Shown here piece by piece: positions 10,255 to 20,188 of a DNA stretch of 64,000 bases. Position 1 is the stretch's first letter. The number at the start of each line of letters is the position of its first letter. The notes under the pieces are model-generated. The model was not told the DNA's origin. It worked only from the letters and a program-made list of their open reading frames with translations, and did not search any database. Both the position numbers and the translations under genes were made by a program. Origin of the DNA: Planktomarina temperata RCA23 (GTDB lineage Bacteria; Pseudomonadota; Alphaproteobacteria; Rhodobacterales; Rhodobacteraceae); assembly GCF_000738435.1 (NCBI RefSeq), contig NZ_CP003984.1, positions 2,108,001 through 2,172,000 on the forward strand, read 5' to 3'.

Positions 10255-11039
10255 GGGCAGGACAGCTCGGCCTCGGCCAGCTTGGCATCGTCTGCAACCT
10301 CTGTTTGCGCATAGCGAAATTGAACTTCACTCAGGGTCAAACACCCCTCTTGCGCATTGCCCATGCGGTGAAACGACAAAGCCAGGTGATAGAGTGCCGA
10401 GGGCGCGACCTCATTGGACTCATCCATAGAATAGGCCTCTAGATAGGCCCGCGCCGCCAGACGAAACTCGGCACTGTCCATATAGGCATGTCCAAGCAGC
10501 AAATGCGCCCGCTGCGTCAGCGGGCCAATGGGAAAGGCCTTAACGAATTCTTCGAACATTTGTGCAGCACTGCCGGTGTCGCCAGACAGCAGCATGTCAT
10601 TGGCGGCATCAAACTCTGCTTGCTCTGATATCGTTAATATCTCACCGGGCAGAACCAGATCCAAGCCTGAGCCCGAATCAGATCCAAGGGGGAGCGTGGC
10701 GCCCAATTGCGTCACCACACAGCCCGGTTCCATGGCGCAGATGCGCGCCTCAAGCATGGCAATTCTCTGGGTCGCATCCCGGACAATCGCAGAAATGCGG
10801 TAGGCCAGCTCTTCGGTCTGGCCGGTCAAACGCTGCAATTCGTTTTCAATGGCTGCCGTGCGATCCAACAGCGCCCCATCATTGGTAAAGCCGCCCTTTT
10901 GCGCGGTGGTCAACTCCAGGCGCAGGCGTTTGGTTTCATACAATAGACCCGCAAGATCTTGACGCATATCTGCCAAACTGTCGGCAGAGGCGGGACCAGA
11001 TAGCCCCGCGATCAAAATCAATGCGCGGCCCAGATGCAT
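10251..11039 (-). CDS. cpoB: Tol-Pal associated periplasmic protein CpoB (YbgF)
   Basis: A 262-residue secreted protein: signal peptide MHLGRALILIAGLSGPASA, a coiled-coil stretch at about 25-100 for trimerisation, and C-terminal TPR repeats (from about 140; QAEFDAANDMLLSGDTGSAA, FPIGPLTQRAHLLLGHAYM). CpoB coordinates outer-membrane constriction with cell-wall synthesis in other proteobacteria. It starts one base inside the pal stop codon and overlaps tilS by four bases. Confidence 0.92.
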   Translation of the reverse strand: MHLGRALILIAGLSGPASADSLADMRQDLAGLLYETKRLRLELTTAQKGGFTNDGALLDRTAAIENELQRLTGQTEELAYRISAIVRDATQRIAMLEARICAMEPGCVVTQLGATLPLGSDSGSGLDLVLPGEILTISEQAEFDAANDMLLSGDTGSAAQMFEEFVKAFPIGPLTQRAHLLLGHAYMDSAEFRLAARAYLEAYSMDESNEVAPSALYHLALSFHRMGNAQEGCLTLSEVQFRYAQTEVADDAKLAEAELSCP

Positions 11040-11548
11040 CAGCTCAAGCTCTGGGTCAAAATGGTCACTGTCCGGCGGTTTTTCTCATAGCATCGCTCAG
11101 AGCTGCAAATTTCAACAGGCCGCTCCTTGCCGTAGCTGCGGGTCTTGAGCCGCAGGCCCGAAACGCCGCGCGCGACAAGGTATTCTTGCACCGACTGCGC
11201 CCGCCGGAAGCCCAGCGCGAGGTTGTATTCGCGCGTGCCACGCTCATCCGCATGGCCTTCGAGAATGATGACATAGCCTGGGTTGCCCAGAAGCCATTCC
11301 GCTTGGATATCCAAAGCGGCTTTGGAGGCGGTGTTCAATGTGAATTCATCCACATCAAACAACACCGTATCGCCGACGGAATTTTGGAAATAAGCCACAG
11401 AGGTCGGATCATTCAAATCCTCAGAGCTGATTTCATTGTCGTTCCAACCGGACCCACCATCGAGCCCTGCGGTGTTGTATCCCCCATTGCTATCGGAGCA
11501 GGCCGCGAGGGTCACCATAGCCGCGAGGGCCAGATACATCGTTCTCAT
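11039..11548 (-). CDS. pal: Peptidoglycan-associated lipoprotein Pal
   Basis: Outer-membrane lipoprotein of the Tol-Pal complex. The lipobox LAAC places the lipidated cysteine at residue 17; the OmpA-like domain follows with EGHADERGTREYNLALGFRR, the peptidoglycan-binding signature. 169 residues is normal. The gene is 45 bases downstream of tolB with its own purine-rich AAGGAGA ribosome binding site before the ATG. Confidence 0.97.
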   Translation of the reverse strand: MRTMYLALAAMVTLAACSDSNGGYNTAGLDGGSGWNDNEISSEDLNDPTSVAYFQNSVGDTVLFDVDEFTLNTASKAALDIQAEWLLGNPGYVIILEGHADERGTREYNLALGFRRAQSVQEYLVARGVSGLRLKTRSYGKERPVEICSSERCYEKNRRTVTILTQSLS

Positions 11549-11593
11549 GTTGGTCTCCTTTCACAGAAACATAGCATCATCAGGCCCCCTAGC

Positions 11594-12916
11594 CTAAGGT
11601 AAAACAGGGCCCCAAGACGGATCAGACGCAGGGCTGCGCAGGTTCAAGGCGCGCAGGTTCCTGCCAGAAATATCGACCGAATACAGGCTCGGCGCGCCCT
11701 TTGGTCCTTGGGTTTCGCGGGTAAACATAATCACCCGCCCATTGGGCGACCAGCTGGGCCCCTCATCCAAGAAAGAGGCCGATAAGAGCCGTTCTTCACT
11801 GCCATCGGTGCGCATGACACCAATTCCAAAACGCCCGTTGCTTTGTTTGGTAAAGGCGATCAAATCGCCACGCGGGCTCCAGACCGGCGTACCATAGCGC
11901 CCATTGCCAAAGGATATTCGCTTTGGCGTGCCGCCCGCCACTGACATAAGATAGAGTTGCTGCGTGCCGCTGCGGTCGCTTTCAAAAACAATTGAGCGCC
12001 CATCGGGGCTAAAGCTTGGGGCCGTATCAATGGAGGGGCTCGACGTCATCCGTGCCGAACGTGCGCTGGACAATTCCATCATATAAATATCGGTATTGCC
12101 GCCCTGCTCAAAGGAATAAACCACGCGTTTGGCATCGGGCGAAAACCGCGGTGAGAAGGCCATTCCATTATCCGGTGTCGGCAACCGCTTGCGCGCGGCG
12201 CTGCGCACGTTGAGCTGATAGATCTGCGGAAAACCCGTCTCCCAGCTGGTGTAGAGCACCTGCTTGCCATCACTGGAGACACGCGGCGCGAGAACGGTAT
12301 TCTCATTGCCGGTCAAGAACTGCAAATTTTCGCCGTCATAATCCATGATGGCCAAACGCTTGAGCCGTTGGTCTTTCGGACCAGACTCGGAAACGAAGAC
12401 GATCTTACTGTCAAAATAGGGCCCCTCACCGGTGATCCGCGCATAGACCTGATCGGCCACCTTATGGGCCATGCGGCGCACAGCTTTGGTGCTTCCGCTG
12501 AGCTGCATGCCACTGCCCAACTGCACTCCAGAATAAATATCGAAAATGCGGAACTTGACGGTCAGCCGGCCAAAGCTGGTGGTTTTGACCGCGGCGGTGA
12601 CCAAGGCCTGCGTATTGATGGCGCGCCAATCAGGATAGCGCACGGGCTCGGCAAAGCTGCTGCGCTGCGCGATAAAGCGGCTTGGCGGCACTTCGCGGAA
12701 CAGGCCACTGCTGGATAAATCGGTGGCCACAATGCGCGACATTTCTGTGGCAATCGTCACCGCCTCAATATTTTCCGCTTCAAACATCGGAACCGCAAAG
12801 GTCAGAGGCTCAATCACCCCATCGGTGATTTCAATACGCAGAGGTCCATTTTGCGCCATGCCCGCACCTGTCCAAAGGCCAAACGCCAAAACACCAAAAT
12901 AGATCAATCGCTTCAT
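11594..12916 (-). CDS. tolB: Tol-Pal system protein TolB
   Basis: Periplasmic beta-propeller protein, 440 residues. A signal peptide ending near GMA-Q (about residue 21) precedes the N-terminal TolB domain and five or six WD40-like beta-propeller repeats such as [27 protein letters not shown] and [11 protein letters not shown]. It interacts with Pal and TolA. Its ATG overlaps the tolA stop by four bases. Confidence 0.97.
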   Translation of the reverse strand: MKRLIYFGVLAFGLWTGAGMAQNGPLRIEITDGVIEPLTFAVPMFEAENIEAVTIATEMSRIVATDLSSSGLFREVPPSRFIAQRSSFAEPVRYPDWRAINTQALVTAAVKTTSFGRLTVKFRIFDIYSGVQLGSGMQLSGSTKAVRRMAHKVADQVYARITGEGPYFDSKIVFVSESGPKDQRLKRLAIMDYDGENLQFLTGNENTVLAPRVSSDGKQVLYTSWETGFPQIYQLNVRSAARKRLPTPDNGMAFSPRFSPDAKRVVYSFEQGGNTDIYMMELSSARSARMTSSPSIDTAPSFSPDGRSIVFESDRSGTQQLYLMSVAGGTPKRISFGNGRYGTPVWSPRGDLIAFTKQSNGRFGIGVMRTDGSEERLLSASFLDEGPSWSPNGRVIMFTRETQGPKGAPSLYSVDISGRNLRALNLRSPASDPSWGPVLP

Positions 12917-14049
12917 CGCACTCTCATTTTCTCTGGGTTAAATGTTAATTCCACACGCCGCCAAGTTGCAAATTGGTCTTTCGGCAGTTCAAATCCCTGT
13001 GCGCCGCATCCTTGTATCGCACGCAGTGCGGTTTCAAAAGCCCGCTCTGCACTGATCTCATCTCCCCCCTCAAAACCAAGCATCTTGATGCTATTGGCCA
13101 CGGGTTTTCCATCACGTGTCAGCTCCATCTCCACCACCACAATCGTCGACAAGGCCGCCGATGACAAGGCGCCAAGGTTCCAACACTCTGCAATTGCCAG
13201 TTGCATACCACGAATGAATTGTTCTGCCAAAGGTGCCGCTGCGGCCTCTGGCCCCGCAGGGGCTTCGTCGCCTGCCATCAATGCGGCATTCAACGCAGCT
13301 GTCACCGGATCGATCTGTGGCTCTTCCGGCTCGGGGTCGGGTGTCTCTGGCGCAGGCGCTGGAACGGCGCGCGGGGCCGGCCGGCTGCGTGGACGCACCG
13401 ACCGTTCTGGCGCATTGGTCGTGACCTCGGGGGACGCAGAGGGTTTTTCCGCTTCTGTGACAATTTCCGGGGCCGCAGCCTCGGGGGCTTGCGCCTCCTG
13501 CTCCTGCGCGACCTCCGCCGGAGCCTCTTGCGGAGCGGCGGCCTCACGGCTCTGGGCGCCGAGATCCATCTCCATATCAGGCGCATTGATGGCGGCTGGC
13601 ACTATCCTTTGCGCCGGGCGCGGCTTTGGCGGCAGGCTGGTCTGCACTGGCGTTTGCGCGCTGTCATCCAAAAGAGGCGTCTGTAGCTCCACAGGCGGCA
13701 AAATCACCACGTCTTGCACAGGCACAACAAGTTCTAGCCGCCGCGAAGGCAGAGCATCGCCTGATGAAATTTGGCTCAAGCTTTGCGCCAATTGCGCGGG
13801 GGCGGCATCCACTTCTGGCGCGCTTGGCCCTTCGGCGGCCTCCTCAACCGGGATCGCCTCAGCGCTTGGAATTTCTGCGGAAATCTCTGGGCTGATGTTA
13901 TTAATCATAACGTCAAACACCTCTGATGAGACAACAGACACATCTGCAACCGCCATCTCAGAGGGCTTACGGGAAAAATCCCCGTTAAGCACCAGCCAGC
14001 CCACAAACCCGAGATGGAGGGCGAAGGAAATATAGCTGCCCGGCGACAT
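12913..14049 (-). CDS. tolA: TolA-like energy-transducing protein
   Basis: A 378-residue protein with one N-terminal membrane helix (about residues 6-20, [17 protein letters not shown]), a long Pro/Ala/Glu-rich linker (about 60-265) and a C-terminal TonB/TolA-like domain with two cysteines (ECWNLG near 290 and GCGAQG near 348). It spans the periplasm and links the TolQR motor to TolB and Pal. Assignment rests largely on position between tolR and tolB and on this architecture, because TolA sequence is poorly conserved. Confidence 0.88.
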   Translation of the reverse strand: MSPGSYISFALHLGFVGWLVLNGDFSRKPSEMAVADVSVVSSEVFDVMINNISPEISAEIPSAEAIPVEEAAEGPSAPEVDAAPAQLAQSLSQISSGDALPSRRLELVVPVQDVVILPPVELQTPLLDDSAQTPVQTSLPPKPRPAQRIVPAAINAPDMEMDLGAQSREAAAPQEAPAEVAQEQEAQAPEAAAPEIVTEAEKPSASPEVTTNAPERSVRPRSRPAPRAVPAPAPETPDPEPEEPQIDPVTAALNAALMAGDEAPAGPEAAAAPLAEQFIRGMQLAIAECWNLGALSSAALSTIVVVEMELTRDGKPVANSIKMLGFEGGDEISAERAFETALRAIQGCGAQGFELPKDQFATWRRVELTFNPEKMRVR

Positions 14050-14055
14050 AGGACC

Positions 14056-14520
14056 CTATCCGCCAGAGCCGTCAAATGTTGGACCACCCAAATCTGTGAC
14101 CAAGCCGATATTGCCGAAGCCCGCAGCGTTCATCGCCCCCATGACCTGCATCACCCGCGCATAGGGAATGGCGCCATCGGCCCGCAGGAAGACCTTATCA
14201 TCTGCGCGTTCCTGGGCGATGCCGCGCAGACGGGTCAAGAATTCCGTCTCTGGCGTTTCGGTCGTCTGAATCACAATGGCGCCCTCGGCGGTGAGCGTGA
14301 CGGTCAAAGGCTCCTCCGTTTCACTTGGCAAAGCGCCGGCGGCAGTTTTGGGCAAATCAACATCCACCCCGACCGTCAGCAAAGGCGCGGCCACCATGAA
14401 TACGATCAGCAAAACCAACATCACATCCACAAAGGGTGTGACGTTAATTTCAGCCACAGGCCGGCTGCGCCGGCGCCGGCGCCGGCCTCCAGAGCGCTCC
14501 TCCGCCATGTCCAGCTTCAT
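14056..14520 (-). CDS. tolR: ExbD/TolR biopolymer transport protein
   Basis: TolR couples proton flow to TolA movement. The 154-residue protein has an Arg-rich N-terminus, one membrane helix beginning at INVTPFVDVMLVLLIVFMVA with the essential aspartate, and a periplasmic domain. I choose the ATG at 14520 (MKLDMAEERSG) rather than the TTG six bases earlier because GAGG is placed seven bases before the ATG. Confidence 0.95.
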   Translation of the reverse strand: MKLDMAEERSGGRRRRRRSRPVAEINVTPFVDVMLVLLIVFMVAAPLLTVGVDVDLPKTAAGALPSETEEPLTVTLTAEGAIVIQTTETPETEFLTRLRGIAQERADDKVFLRADGAIPYARVMQVMGAMNAAGFGNIGLVTDLGGPTFDGSGG

Positions 14521-14529
14521 AGCCAAGCC

Positions 14530-15204
14530 TCAGCCCCCCAATTGGCGCGATAGGATGGTTGAAAACTCATCGGCAAAGGCCTCATAACCGGCAATGACGC
14601 GGTCACAGCCAACGCTAAGATGGTTGTAAAACACCACCGCCGGGATCGCGGCCAAAAGCCCAAGTCCCGTGGCCAAAAGCGCTTCCGCAATCCCCGGCGC
14701 CACCACCGCCAAATTGGTATTTTGCTGTGCTGCAATCTCAATAAAGGCATTCATGATGCCCCAGACCGTCCCAAACAATCCAATGAAGGGCGCAACCGAC
14801 CCGATAGAGGCCAAAATTGCCAAACCACTTTGCAGATCATTCGATTGCTTAGCCAAGGCCACATCCATGGAGCGTTCAATCCGCGATTGTGCCCCGGCAA
14901 TCAACACCCCATCGCTGCGATGCGAGCGCCGCCATTCGGTCATACCGGCCGTAAAGATCAGCTCGCTGCCCCCTTTTGGCGCGGCACCAATTTTGTCAAA
15001 AAGCCCATCCAGCGGCTCACCAGACCAGAAGGCCTTGTCAAACTTCGCCGAGCGCCGACGCGCCAGGTTCAAAGCAATGCGCTTGTTAATCGCGATGGTC
15101 CAAGACCAAATTGACAGGCCAATCAGCAACACAATCACCGCCTGTACTGGCAGTGTCGCGCGTGAAAATAGGGCCCAAATCGAAAAATCGATTGCTGCTT
15201 CCAT
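14530..15204 (-). CDS. tolQ: MotA/TolQ/ExbB proton channel protein TolQ
   Basis: Three-helix inner-membrane protein of the TolQR motor, 224 residues. The third-helix region carries the family motif GLFGTVWGIMNAF; other helices lie at about 20-40 and 165-190. The open frame extends further upstream, but the ATG at 15204 (MEAAIDFSIW) has AGAGG eight bases upstream and gives the usual TolQ N-terminus. tolR follows directly. Confidence 0.96.
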   Translation of the reverse strand: MEAAIDFSIWALFSRATLPVQAVIVLLIGLSIWSWTIAINKRIALNLARRRSAKFDKAFWSGEPLDGLFDKIGAAPKGGSELIFTAGMTEWRRSHRSDGVLIAGAQSRIERSMDVALAKQSNDLQSGLAILASIGSVAPFIGLFGTVWGIMNAFIEIAAQQNTNLAVVAPGIAEALLATGLGLLAAIPAVVFYNHLSVGCDRVIAGYEAFADEFSTILSRQLGG

Positions 15205-15295
15205 GTGAATGCCTCTGTTTGTGGCTCTTTGACCGAGTTTTGCGCGAGTGTAGCGAAAAACCTTACAAAAAGCCAAGCATTCGAAGCAATAGTTT

Positions 15296-15685
15296 TTAAG
15301 CGTTGGAATTTCGGCGAAGTTCTGCCGGAAGACGGGTTGGCTTGCCCGTCTCAGTCAGAGCCACAATCGTCACTTCGGCGCTAAAAAGCACCTGCCCTCT
15401 GCGCTGCACCTCCTGGTGCAAGATCCACCGTGCCGGAGTGGATGACCTTCGCTGGCTCACCACCTCGAGCTGATCTCCCAGCCTTGCAGGGGCCAAATAC
15501 TCTGCTTGAATGGAGCGCACGGCGAAGACCATTCCGGAAGCCTGAAGCGCCAATTGATCCACGCCCAATTGCGCCACCCAGGTCGAGCGCGCCCGTTCGA
15601 TGAACTTTAAATAATTGGCATAATAGACAATGCCGCCCATATCCGTGTCTTCGTAATAGACAGTTAATTCGAATCTATGACTCAT
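15296..15685 (-). CDS. ybgC: Tol-Pal associated acyl-CoA thioesterase YbgC
   Basis: A 129-residue hotdog thioesterase. The 4-hydroxybenzoyl-CoA thioesterase active-site segment YYEDTDMGGIVYYANYLKF begins at residue 9, with the catalytic aspartate of the DTD. YbgC hydrolyses short or long acyl-CoA or acyl-ACP and is encoded at the head of tol operons. Here it is upstream of tolQ and overlaps the preceding unknown gene by four bases. Confidence 0.95.
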   Translation of the reverse strand: MSHRFELTVYYEDTDMGGIVYYANYLKFIERARSTWVAQLGVDQLALQASGMVFAVRSIQAEYLAPARLGDQLEVVSQRRSSTPARWILHQEVQRRGQVLFSAEVTIVALTETGKPTRLPAELRRNSNA

Positions 15686-16311
15686 AAAGCCCCCTCAATT
15701 CGCGCAGCCAATCGCAGCGCATGGCTGGCGTCATCGGCCCGCACAGGCATCACCCGATCATAGCCCGCGCGCAGCAAAGCGGCCACCTCAGGCCGCATCA
15801 CCGTGGTGCCATTGTCCAGAACGGCCAGTGGCGAGCGGCTTTGAAACGCCTCTTGCGACCAAAGAAACATCGCCTGCACCGCCTGCGACAGAGCCAGGCT
15901 ATCGGCCCCCAATTGTTGCAGGGCCTCATCGACGCGCAGAAAGACAAAACAGGCCTGAATGGCGCCCTGCTCATCAAAGCGAAAGGCGCGATATTGATTG
16001 GCCTGCGCGGCAACGAGCCGATCCACAACACTGTCCAGTTGCGGGATCATCTGATCGAGATCAGGCACAGCGCGCAATTCTTCCCAATCGGAAAAGAAGA
16101 ACATCATCAGATTGCTGCCCAACTCCGGATCCAATTCATCAGTAGAATGTCCAGAAGCGATACACACGGCCTCAATTGCCGATTTCATGATGACCAAAGT
16201 CTCGTCCTGCACACCAAAAACCACAGGGCAAATCGGGCGGCCCCATCGGGCGAAGACATAGCTGCCATCGGTTCGGGTGAACATGCGTTCAATCTCGCTT
16301 GCCGTTAACAC
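15682..16311 (-). CDS. Unknown protein between ruvB and ybgC
   Basis: A 209-residue protein I do not recognise by family name. It is soluble-looking, acidic, has no signal peptide or membrane helix, and opens MLTASEIERMFTR followed by YVFARWGRPICPVVFG. The start codon is GTG with AAGGA seven bases upstream. It lies in the ruvCAB-tol block and overlaps ybgC by four bases, so it is co-translated with these genes. Its C-terminus has alanine/leucine-rich helices (MRPEVAALLRAGYDRVMPVR). No function is assigned. Confidence 0.8.
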   Translation of the reverse strand: MLTASEIERMFTRTDGSYVFARWGRPICPVVFGVQDETLVIMKSAIEAVCIASGHSTDELDPELGSNLMMFFFSDWEELRAVPDLDQMIPQLDSVVDRLVAAQANQYRAFRFDEQGAIQACFVFLRVDEALQQLGADSLALSQAVQAMFLWSQEAFQSRSPLAVLDNGTTVMRPEVAALLRAGYDRVMPVRADDASHALRLAARIEGAL

Positions 16312-16397
16312 TGGCCAATCCTTCTATTACCGCAAAACGCGCGCCCCTCGTAGCGCTCTATCAAGCGTTTGGCTAGGGGCCGCCAAGCGCGGTGCGG

Positions 16398-17447
16398 CTA
16401 TTCAAACAGCTGCGCCTGCGCGGCAGGCTGCGGCGGCGCCATACCCAGATGCGTCCAAGCTTTTTGAGCCAGCATACGGCCGCGGGGCGTCCGCTGTATC
16501 AAGCCTTTTTGCAACAGATATGGCTCAATCACCTCTTCCAAAGCATCACGACTCTCTGACAGGGCGGCAGATAGGGTCTCAATGCCCACCGGGCCACCAA
16601 TGTAATTCTCCGCAATCAAGCGCAAATAGCGCCGATCTGCGCCATCCAAGCCTAGATGATCCACACCCAGGCGCGTCAGCGCATGATCGGCGATGGCTTG
16701 CGTGATACGCCCATCGCCTTCCACAACTGCGAAATCCAAAACCCGGCGCAGCAAGCGCCCAGCGATGCGCGGCGTGCCCCGCGCGCGTTTCGCAATTTCC
16801 CGCGCGCCCGCATCATCCGCCGGTACGCCCAGCAGTTTGGCATTGCGCGTGACAATCTGGTGCAGCTCTCCATCGGTGTAAAATTCCAATCGCGTCGGAA
16901 TGCCAAAGCGGTCACGCAGGGGGGTCGTGAGCAGACCCAAACGAGTTGTGGCCCCGACCAGCGTGAAAGGCTGCAACTCAATGCGCACCGTGCGCGCCGC
17001 AGGCCCCTCGCCAATGACAAGGTCCAGTTCAAAATCCTCCAATGCCGGATAAAGAATCTCTTCCACCACAGGATTGAGGCGATGAATTTCATCAATAAAT
17101 AAGACATCGCGCGCTTCGAGGTTCGTCAAGATCGCGGCCAAATCCCCAGCTTTGGCCAGAACAGGCCCGCTGGTCATGCGGAAATTCACACCCAATTCAC
17201 GCGCCATGATTTGCGCCAAAGTGGTTTTGCCAAGACCGGGCGGGCCATGAAAAAGCGCATGGTCCATGGCCTCCCCACGCTGCCTTGCCGATTGAATAAA
17301 GACACTCAAATTGGCGCGCGCCGCCTCTTGCCCGATAAACTCGTTAAGACCCTTGGGCCGTAACGCCTTGTCGCCATCCTCCGCCAGCCGCTCCGGCCGC
17401 AGGGTTGGATCCGGCTCGGCTGAGCTATTGTCCCACTCCGCACTCAT
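16398..17447 (-). CDS. ruvB: Holliday junction branch migration ATPase RuvB
   Basis: Hexameric AAA+ motor, 349 residues. Walker A GPPGLGKT is at 68-75, Walker B is [11 protein letters not shown], sensor 1 and the arginine-finger region read [19 protein letters not shown], and a winged-helix domain ends the protein ([17 protein letters not shown]). It overlaps ruvA by four bases. Confidence 0.98.
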   Translation of the reverse strand: MSAEWDNSSAEPDPTLRPERLAEDGDKALRPKGLNEFIGQEAARANLSVFIQSARQRGEAMDHALFHGPPGLGKTTLAQIMARELGVNFRMTSGPVLAKAGDLAAILTNLEARDVLFIDEIHRLNPVVEEILYPALEDFELDLVIGEGPAARTVRIELQPFTLVGATTRLGLLTTPLRDRFGIPTRLEFYTDGELHQIVTRNAKLLGVPADDAGAREIAKRARGTPRIAGRLLRRVLDFAVVEGDGRITQAIADHALTRLGVDHLGLDGADRRYLRLIAENYIGGPVGIETLSAALSESRDALEEVIEPYLLQKGLIQRTPRGRMLAQKAWTHLGMAPPQPAAQAQLFE

Positions 17448-18118
17448 GTCTTAGGCGCCATTTTTTTGAGCGCAGCACGGATCAAGCTTGCAGAATCCGC
17501 CCCAGACATTTCACCGCTCAACTGCGCCACCACCGCCGCCGCCTCTCCTGGTGCATACCCCAGATTGCTCAAAGCCGACAGGGCATCGGCCTGCGCTGAG
17601 GGGGTCGCGGCTGGCGCGGGCCTTGTGGGAACGGCGGGACTTGCGCTCTCGATCACAGCGGCCTCCTGCACATCATCCGGGTGGATCTGCACCGCCCCAT
17701 CCATCATAGCCATGACAGTCGGCGCTTTGTCTTTGAGCTCGATCACCACCCGTTGCGCGGTTTTCGGTCCGACACCCTTTGCCGCCTTCAAAGCTGTCCA
17801 GTCTCCCATCGCGATGGATCGGCTCACCCCATCAGGCCCCAAGGCCCCGAGAATCGCCAATGAGGCCTTCGCCCCAATCCCTTGCACCGACATCAGCAAT
17901 CGGTGCCATTCCTTCTCAACCAGCGAGGTAAAGCCAAACAATTGCATGAGATCTTCGCGCACCAACAAATCCGTGTAGAGCGCAACAGCCTCGCCTGCCG
18001 GCGGCAAAACCGCCAGCGTACGGTCGGAGCAATAGACCATATACCCCACCCCGCGCACATCTAACATCACATGATCGCTGGCTTTATAGTCAACCCGACC
18101 TGACAGTTTCCCAATCAT
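17444..18118 (-). CDS. ruvA: Holliday junction DNA helicase subunit RuvA
   Basis: RuvA binds the four-way junction and loads RuvB. The 224-residue protein starts [12 protein letters not shown] with the OB-fold domain, has two helix-hairpin-helix motifs ([17 protein letters not shown] and [19 protein letters not shown]), a flexible Ala/Pro linker and the C-terminal domain III ([16 protein letters not shown]). The ATG at 18118 overlaps the ruvC stop as ATGA, which settles the start against a longer upstream frame. Confidence 0.97.
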   Translation of the reverse strand: MIGKLSGRVDYKASDHVMLDVRGVGYMVYCSDRTLAVLPPAGEAVALYTDLLVREDLMQLFGFTSLVEKEWHRLLMSVQGIGAKASLAILGALGPDGVSRSIAMGDWTALKAAKGVGPKTAQRVVIELKDKAPTVMAMMDGAVQIHPDDVQEAAVIESASPAVPTRPAPAATPSAQADALSALSNLGYAPGEAAAVVAQLSGEMSGADSASLIRAALKKMAPKT

Positions 18119-18621
18119 CCACTCGCCCTTTGCAATGCGGCCTGAAAATGACTGCCCGCTTGGATATGATGCGCGTGACAAATGGCAATCGCAAGCGCAT
18201 CTGTTGCATCAGGCCCGGCCAGTTTCACACCCGGTAGCTGCAAGGACACCATATGCTCAACCTGCCGCTTGTCCGCGTGCCCCACGCCCACCACCGCTTT
18301 TTTCACCGCATTAGGGGCATATTCTCCAACCTCGAGGCGAAACTTCGCTGGCACCAGCATGGCAATCCCACGCGCCTGGCCCAATTTCAACGTCCCCGCC
18401 CCATCACGGTTCACAAAAGTTTGCTCCACGGCCGCATGACTGGGGGCGTAGTTCTCAATCACCTCAGACAACCCCTCAAACAGCGCCAGCAAGCGACCGG
18501 CCAAGGGTCCAGGCTGCGTTTGGCACTGACCATTGGCCACATGCCGCAGTTTGCTGCCGTGCACATCCACAAGCCCCCAGCCTGTGGAGCGCAAACCCGG
18601 ATCAATGCCCAGTACCCGCAT
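18115..18621 (-). CDS. ruvC: Crossover junction endodeoxyribonuclease RuvC
   Basis: Holliday junction resolvase, 168 residues. The catalytic acids are visible: D7 in [13 protein letters not shown] in [11 protein letters not shown], and the C-terminal [15 protein letters not shown]. The ATG follows GAGGGG. As first gene of ruvCAB it probably carries the promoter for the long minus-strand block that runs down to ftsH. Confidence 0.97.
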   Translation of the reverse strand: MRVLGIDPGLRSTGWGLVDVHGSKLRHVANGQCQTQPGPLAGRLLALFEGLSEVIENYAPSHAAVEQTFVNRDGAGTLKLGQARGIAMLVPAKFRLEVGEYAPNAVKKAVVGVGHADKRQVEHMVSLQLPGVKLAGPDATDALAIAICHAHHIQAGSHFQAALQRASG

Positions 18622-18778
18622 GGAAATCCCCTCGTATGGTCGTCTTACAGGTTAAGTAGCACGAAACGCGAACATCTGAAAAGCAGTCATTTCAGTTGCG
18701 GCGCAATTTTCATGTCAAATGAACGTGCGTCATCGTAAAGCTTCCAGAAAAAACAAACCTCTATACCCCAAGTCAGTC

Positions 18779-18793
18779 ATGCAAGAATTGCAT
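18779..18793. promoter_or_regulatory. 15-bp perfect dyad upstream of the DUF1127 gene
   Basis: ATGCAAGAATTGCAT is a perfect palindrome with six-base arms around GAA, about 105 bases upstream of the DUF1127 start. It looks like a dimeric regulator site, but no regulator is identified. Confidence 0.3.
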
Positions 18794-18897
18794 ATCGGTT
18801 ATGTTGTTTTTCCCAGTAGCCAAGACCCTACAGCGCGCCTAAATGCCCAGCATAAAGACAAATACTCCTGACATCATTTTCGGAAAGGACATCCCAA

Positions 18898-19101
18898 ATG
18901 GCATATCTCGAAACATCCCGCAGCGCGGCAATTTCCACATCTCGCACAGTCATCGCCAATTTTGCCGCGACAGTCTTCACAGCCTTTGTACGCTGGAACG
19001 ATGCACGCGTCACCCGTAACGCCTTGTCACAACTGTCATTGCGTGAACTCAACGATATTGGTTTGGTCCCCGGTGATATCGAGCGCATCGCACGCCGCTA
19101 A
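18898..19101 (+). CDS. DUF1127 domain-containing small protein
   Basis: A 67-residue protein with a hydrophobic amphipathic N-terminal half and the C-terminal DUF1127 motif LSLRELNDIGLVPGDIERIARR. Small DUF1127 proteins of alphaproteobacteria have been linked to RNA turnover and phosphate or carbon metabolism; the role of this copy is unknown. The ribosome binding site GGAAAGGA precedes the ATG. It is monocistronic, with a hairpin terminator downstream. Confidence 0.9.
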   Translation: MAYLETSRSAAISTSRTVIANFAATVFTAFVRWNDARVTRNALSQLSLRELNDIGLVPGDIERIARR

Positions 19102-19140
19102 GGCACGCCCCGCCATCGGGAAATATAGCCAGCCTTAAAG

Positions 19141-19169
19141 ACGTCGCGCTGATCTCAGTGCGGCGTTTT
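19141..19169 (+). terminator. Probable terminator of the DUF1127 gene
   Basis: ACGTCGC and GCGGCGT pair over seven bases (one G-U) with a self-complementary loop CTGATCTCAG, followed by TTTT. Confidence 0.5.
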
Positions 19170-19185
19170 CGTTTGGGCCGTCCTG

Positions 19186-20058
19186 CTAGGACAACCGGCG
19201 CAGGGTCAAAGCGCTCCACTCACCAAGATCTTCGCGCGTCTCCAAGGCCAAGCCCTGCCCCTGATAGACCTCAACAATCTCATCGGCTTGCTCAACCAAA
19301 AGCCCCGAGAGAATGGCCCGCCCACCAGGCGCCAAATGCGCCGCCATATCAGGCGCCAGCTCAATCAGCGGACCTTTCAAGATATTGGCAAAAATGAGAT
19401 CAAATGGCGCGCCGGCCCGCAAGACAGGCGAGTCGAACCCAATGGATTCGACGCAAGACACCCGGCCCACCAACCCATTGGCCTTCACATTGGCAAGCGC
19501 CACCTCGACGGCCACAGGATCAATATCACTGGCCAGAACATGCGCCGCCCCCATGCGGGCGGCAGACATCGCCAAAACGGCCGTGCCGCAACCAAGATCC
19601 AAAACATTGTCGAACCGCTGCCCATCGTCCAACAGCCGGTCATAAGCGCGCAAACACCCAAGCGTTGTTCCGTGATGCCCGGTGCCAAAAGCCATGGCCG
19701 CTTCGATCAACAGGCCAATGCGTCCCTCAGGCAAAAGCGCAGCATCATGGCTGCCATACACGAAAAACCGTCCCGCCTCGACGGGCGGCAATTCGCGGCG
19801 CACCTTGGCGACCCAATCTTGATCCGGCACTTCGGATACGACAAAGGGCCCAGCCCCAAAAGCGGCCGATAGCAAAGCCAGATCAATATCATCCGGCGCG
19901 TCCAGGAAATATCCCCCCACTTCCCAAATGCCCTTGCCGTCTTCAACTTCAAACACGCCAACCCCAGTTGGCGCCGGCTCCAGCGCTTCCAGCGCCTCCC
20001 CCAGCGCTTCCGCTTGAGATTTGCCGGGTAAAGTGGTCAGGGCGGTATAGGTTAGCAT
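19186..20058 (-). CDS. prmA: Ribosomal protein L11 methyltransferase
   Basis: PrmA trimethylates L11. This 290-residue protein has the SAM-binding motif VLDLGCGTAVLAMSAARMGA, an acidic motif II ASDIDPVAVEVA, and FDLIFANILKGPLIELAPD, the NIL motif of the family. An N-terminal substrate-recognition domain of about 110 residues precedes the Rossmann fold, as in Thermus PrmA. It may be transcribed after msrA; the gap is 130 bases. Confidence 0.94.
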   Translation of the reverse strand: MLTYTALTTLPGKSQAEALGEALEALEPAPTGVGVFEVEDGKGIWEVGGYFLDAPDDIDLALLSAAFGAGPFVVSEVPDQDWVAKVRRELPPVEAGRFFVYGSHDAALLPEGRIGLLIEAAMAFGTGHHGTTLGCLRAYDRLLDDGQRFDNVLDLGCGTAVLAMSAARMGAAHVLASDIDPVAVEVALANVKANGLVGRVSCVESIGFDSPVLRAGAPFDLIFANILKGPLIELAPDMAAHLAPGGRAILSGLLVEQADEIVEVYQGQGLALETREDLGEWSALTLRRLS

Positions 20059-20188
20059 GGGTCAGCTCCAATGATTTGGTGAGCCCATATCCTGTCTGGC
20101 CGGTCATCGCAATTGCTGGCCACCCGCGCCGTTTGCGAAGGGCACGCCCGCCGCAAACTCAAAGGCAAGGCCGCGGCACGCGGCTCCA

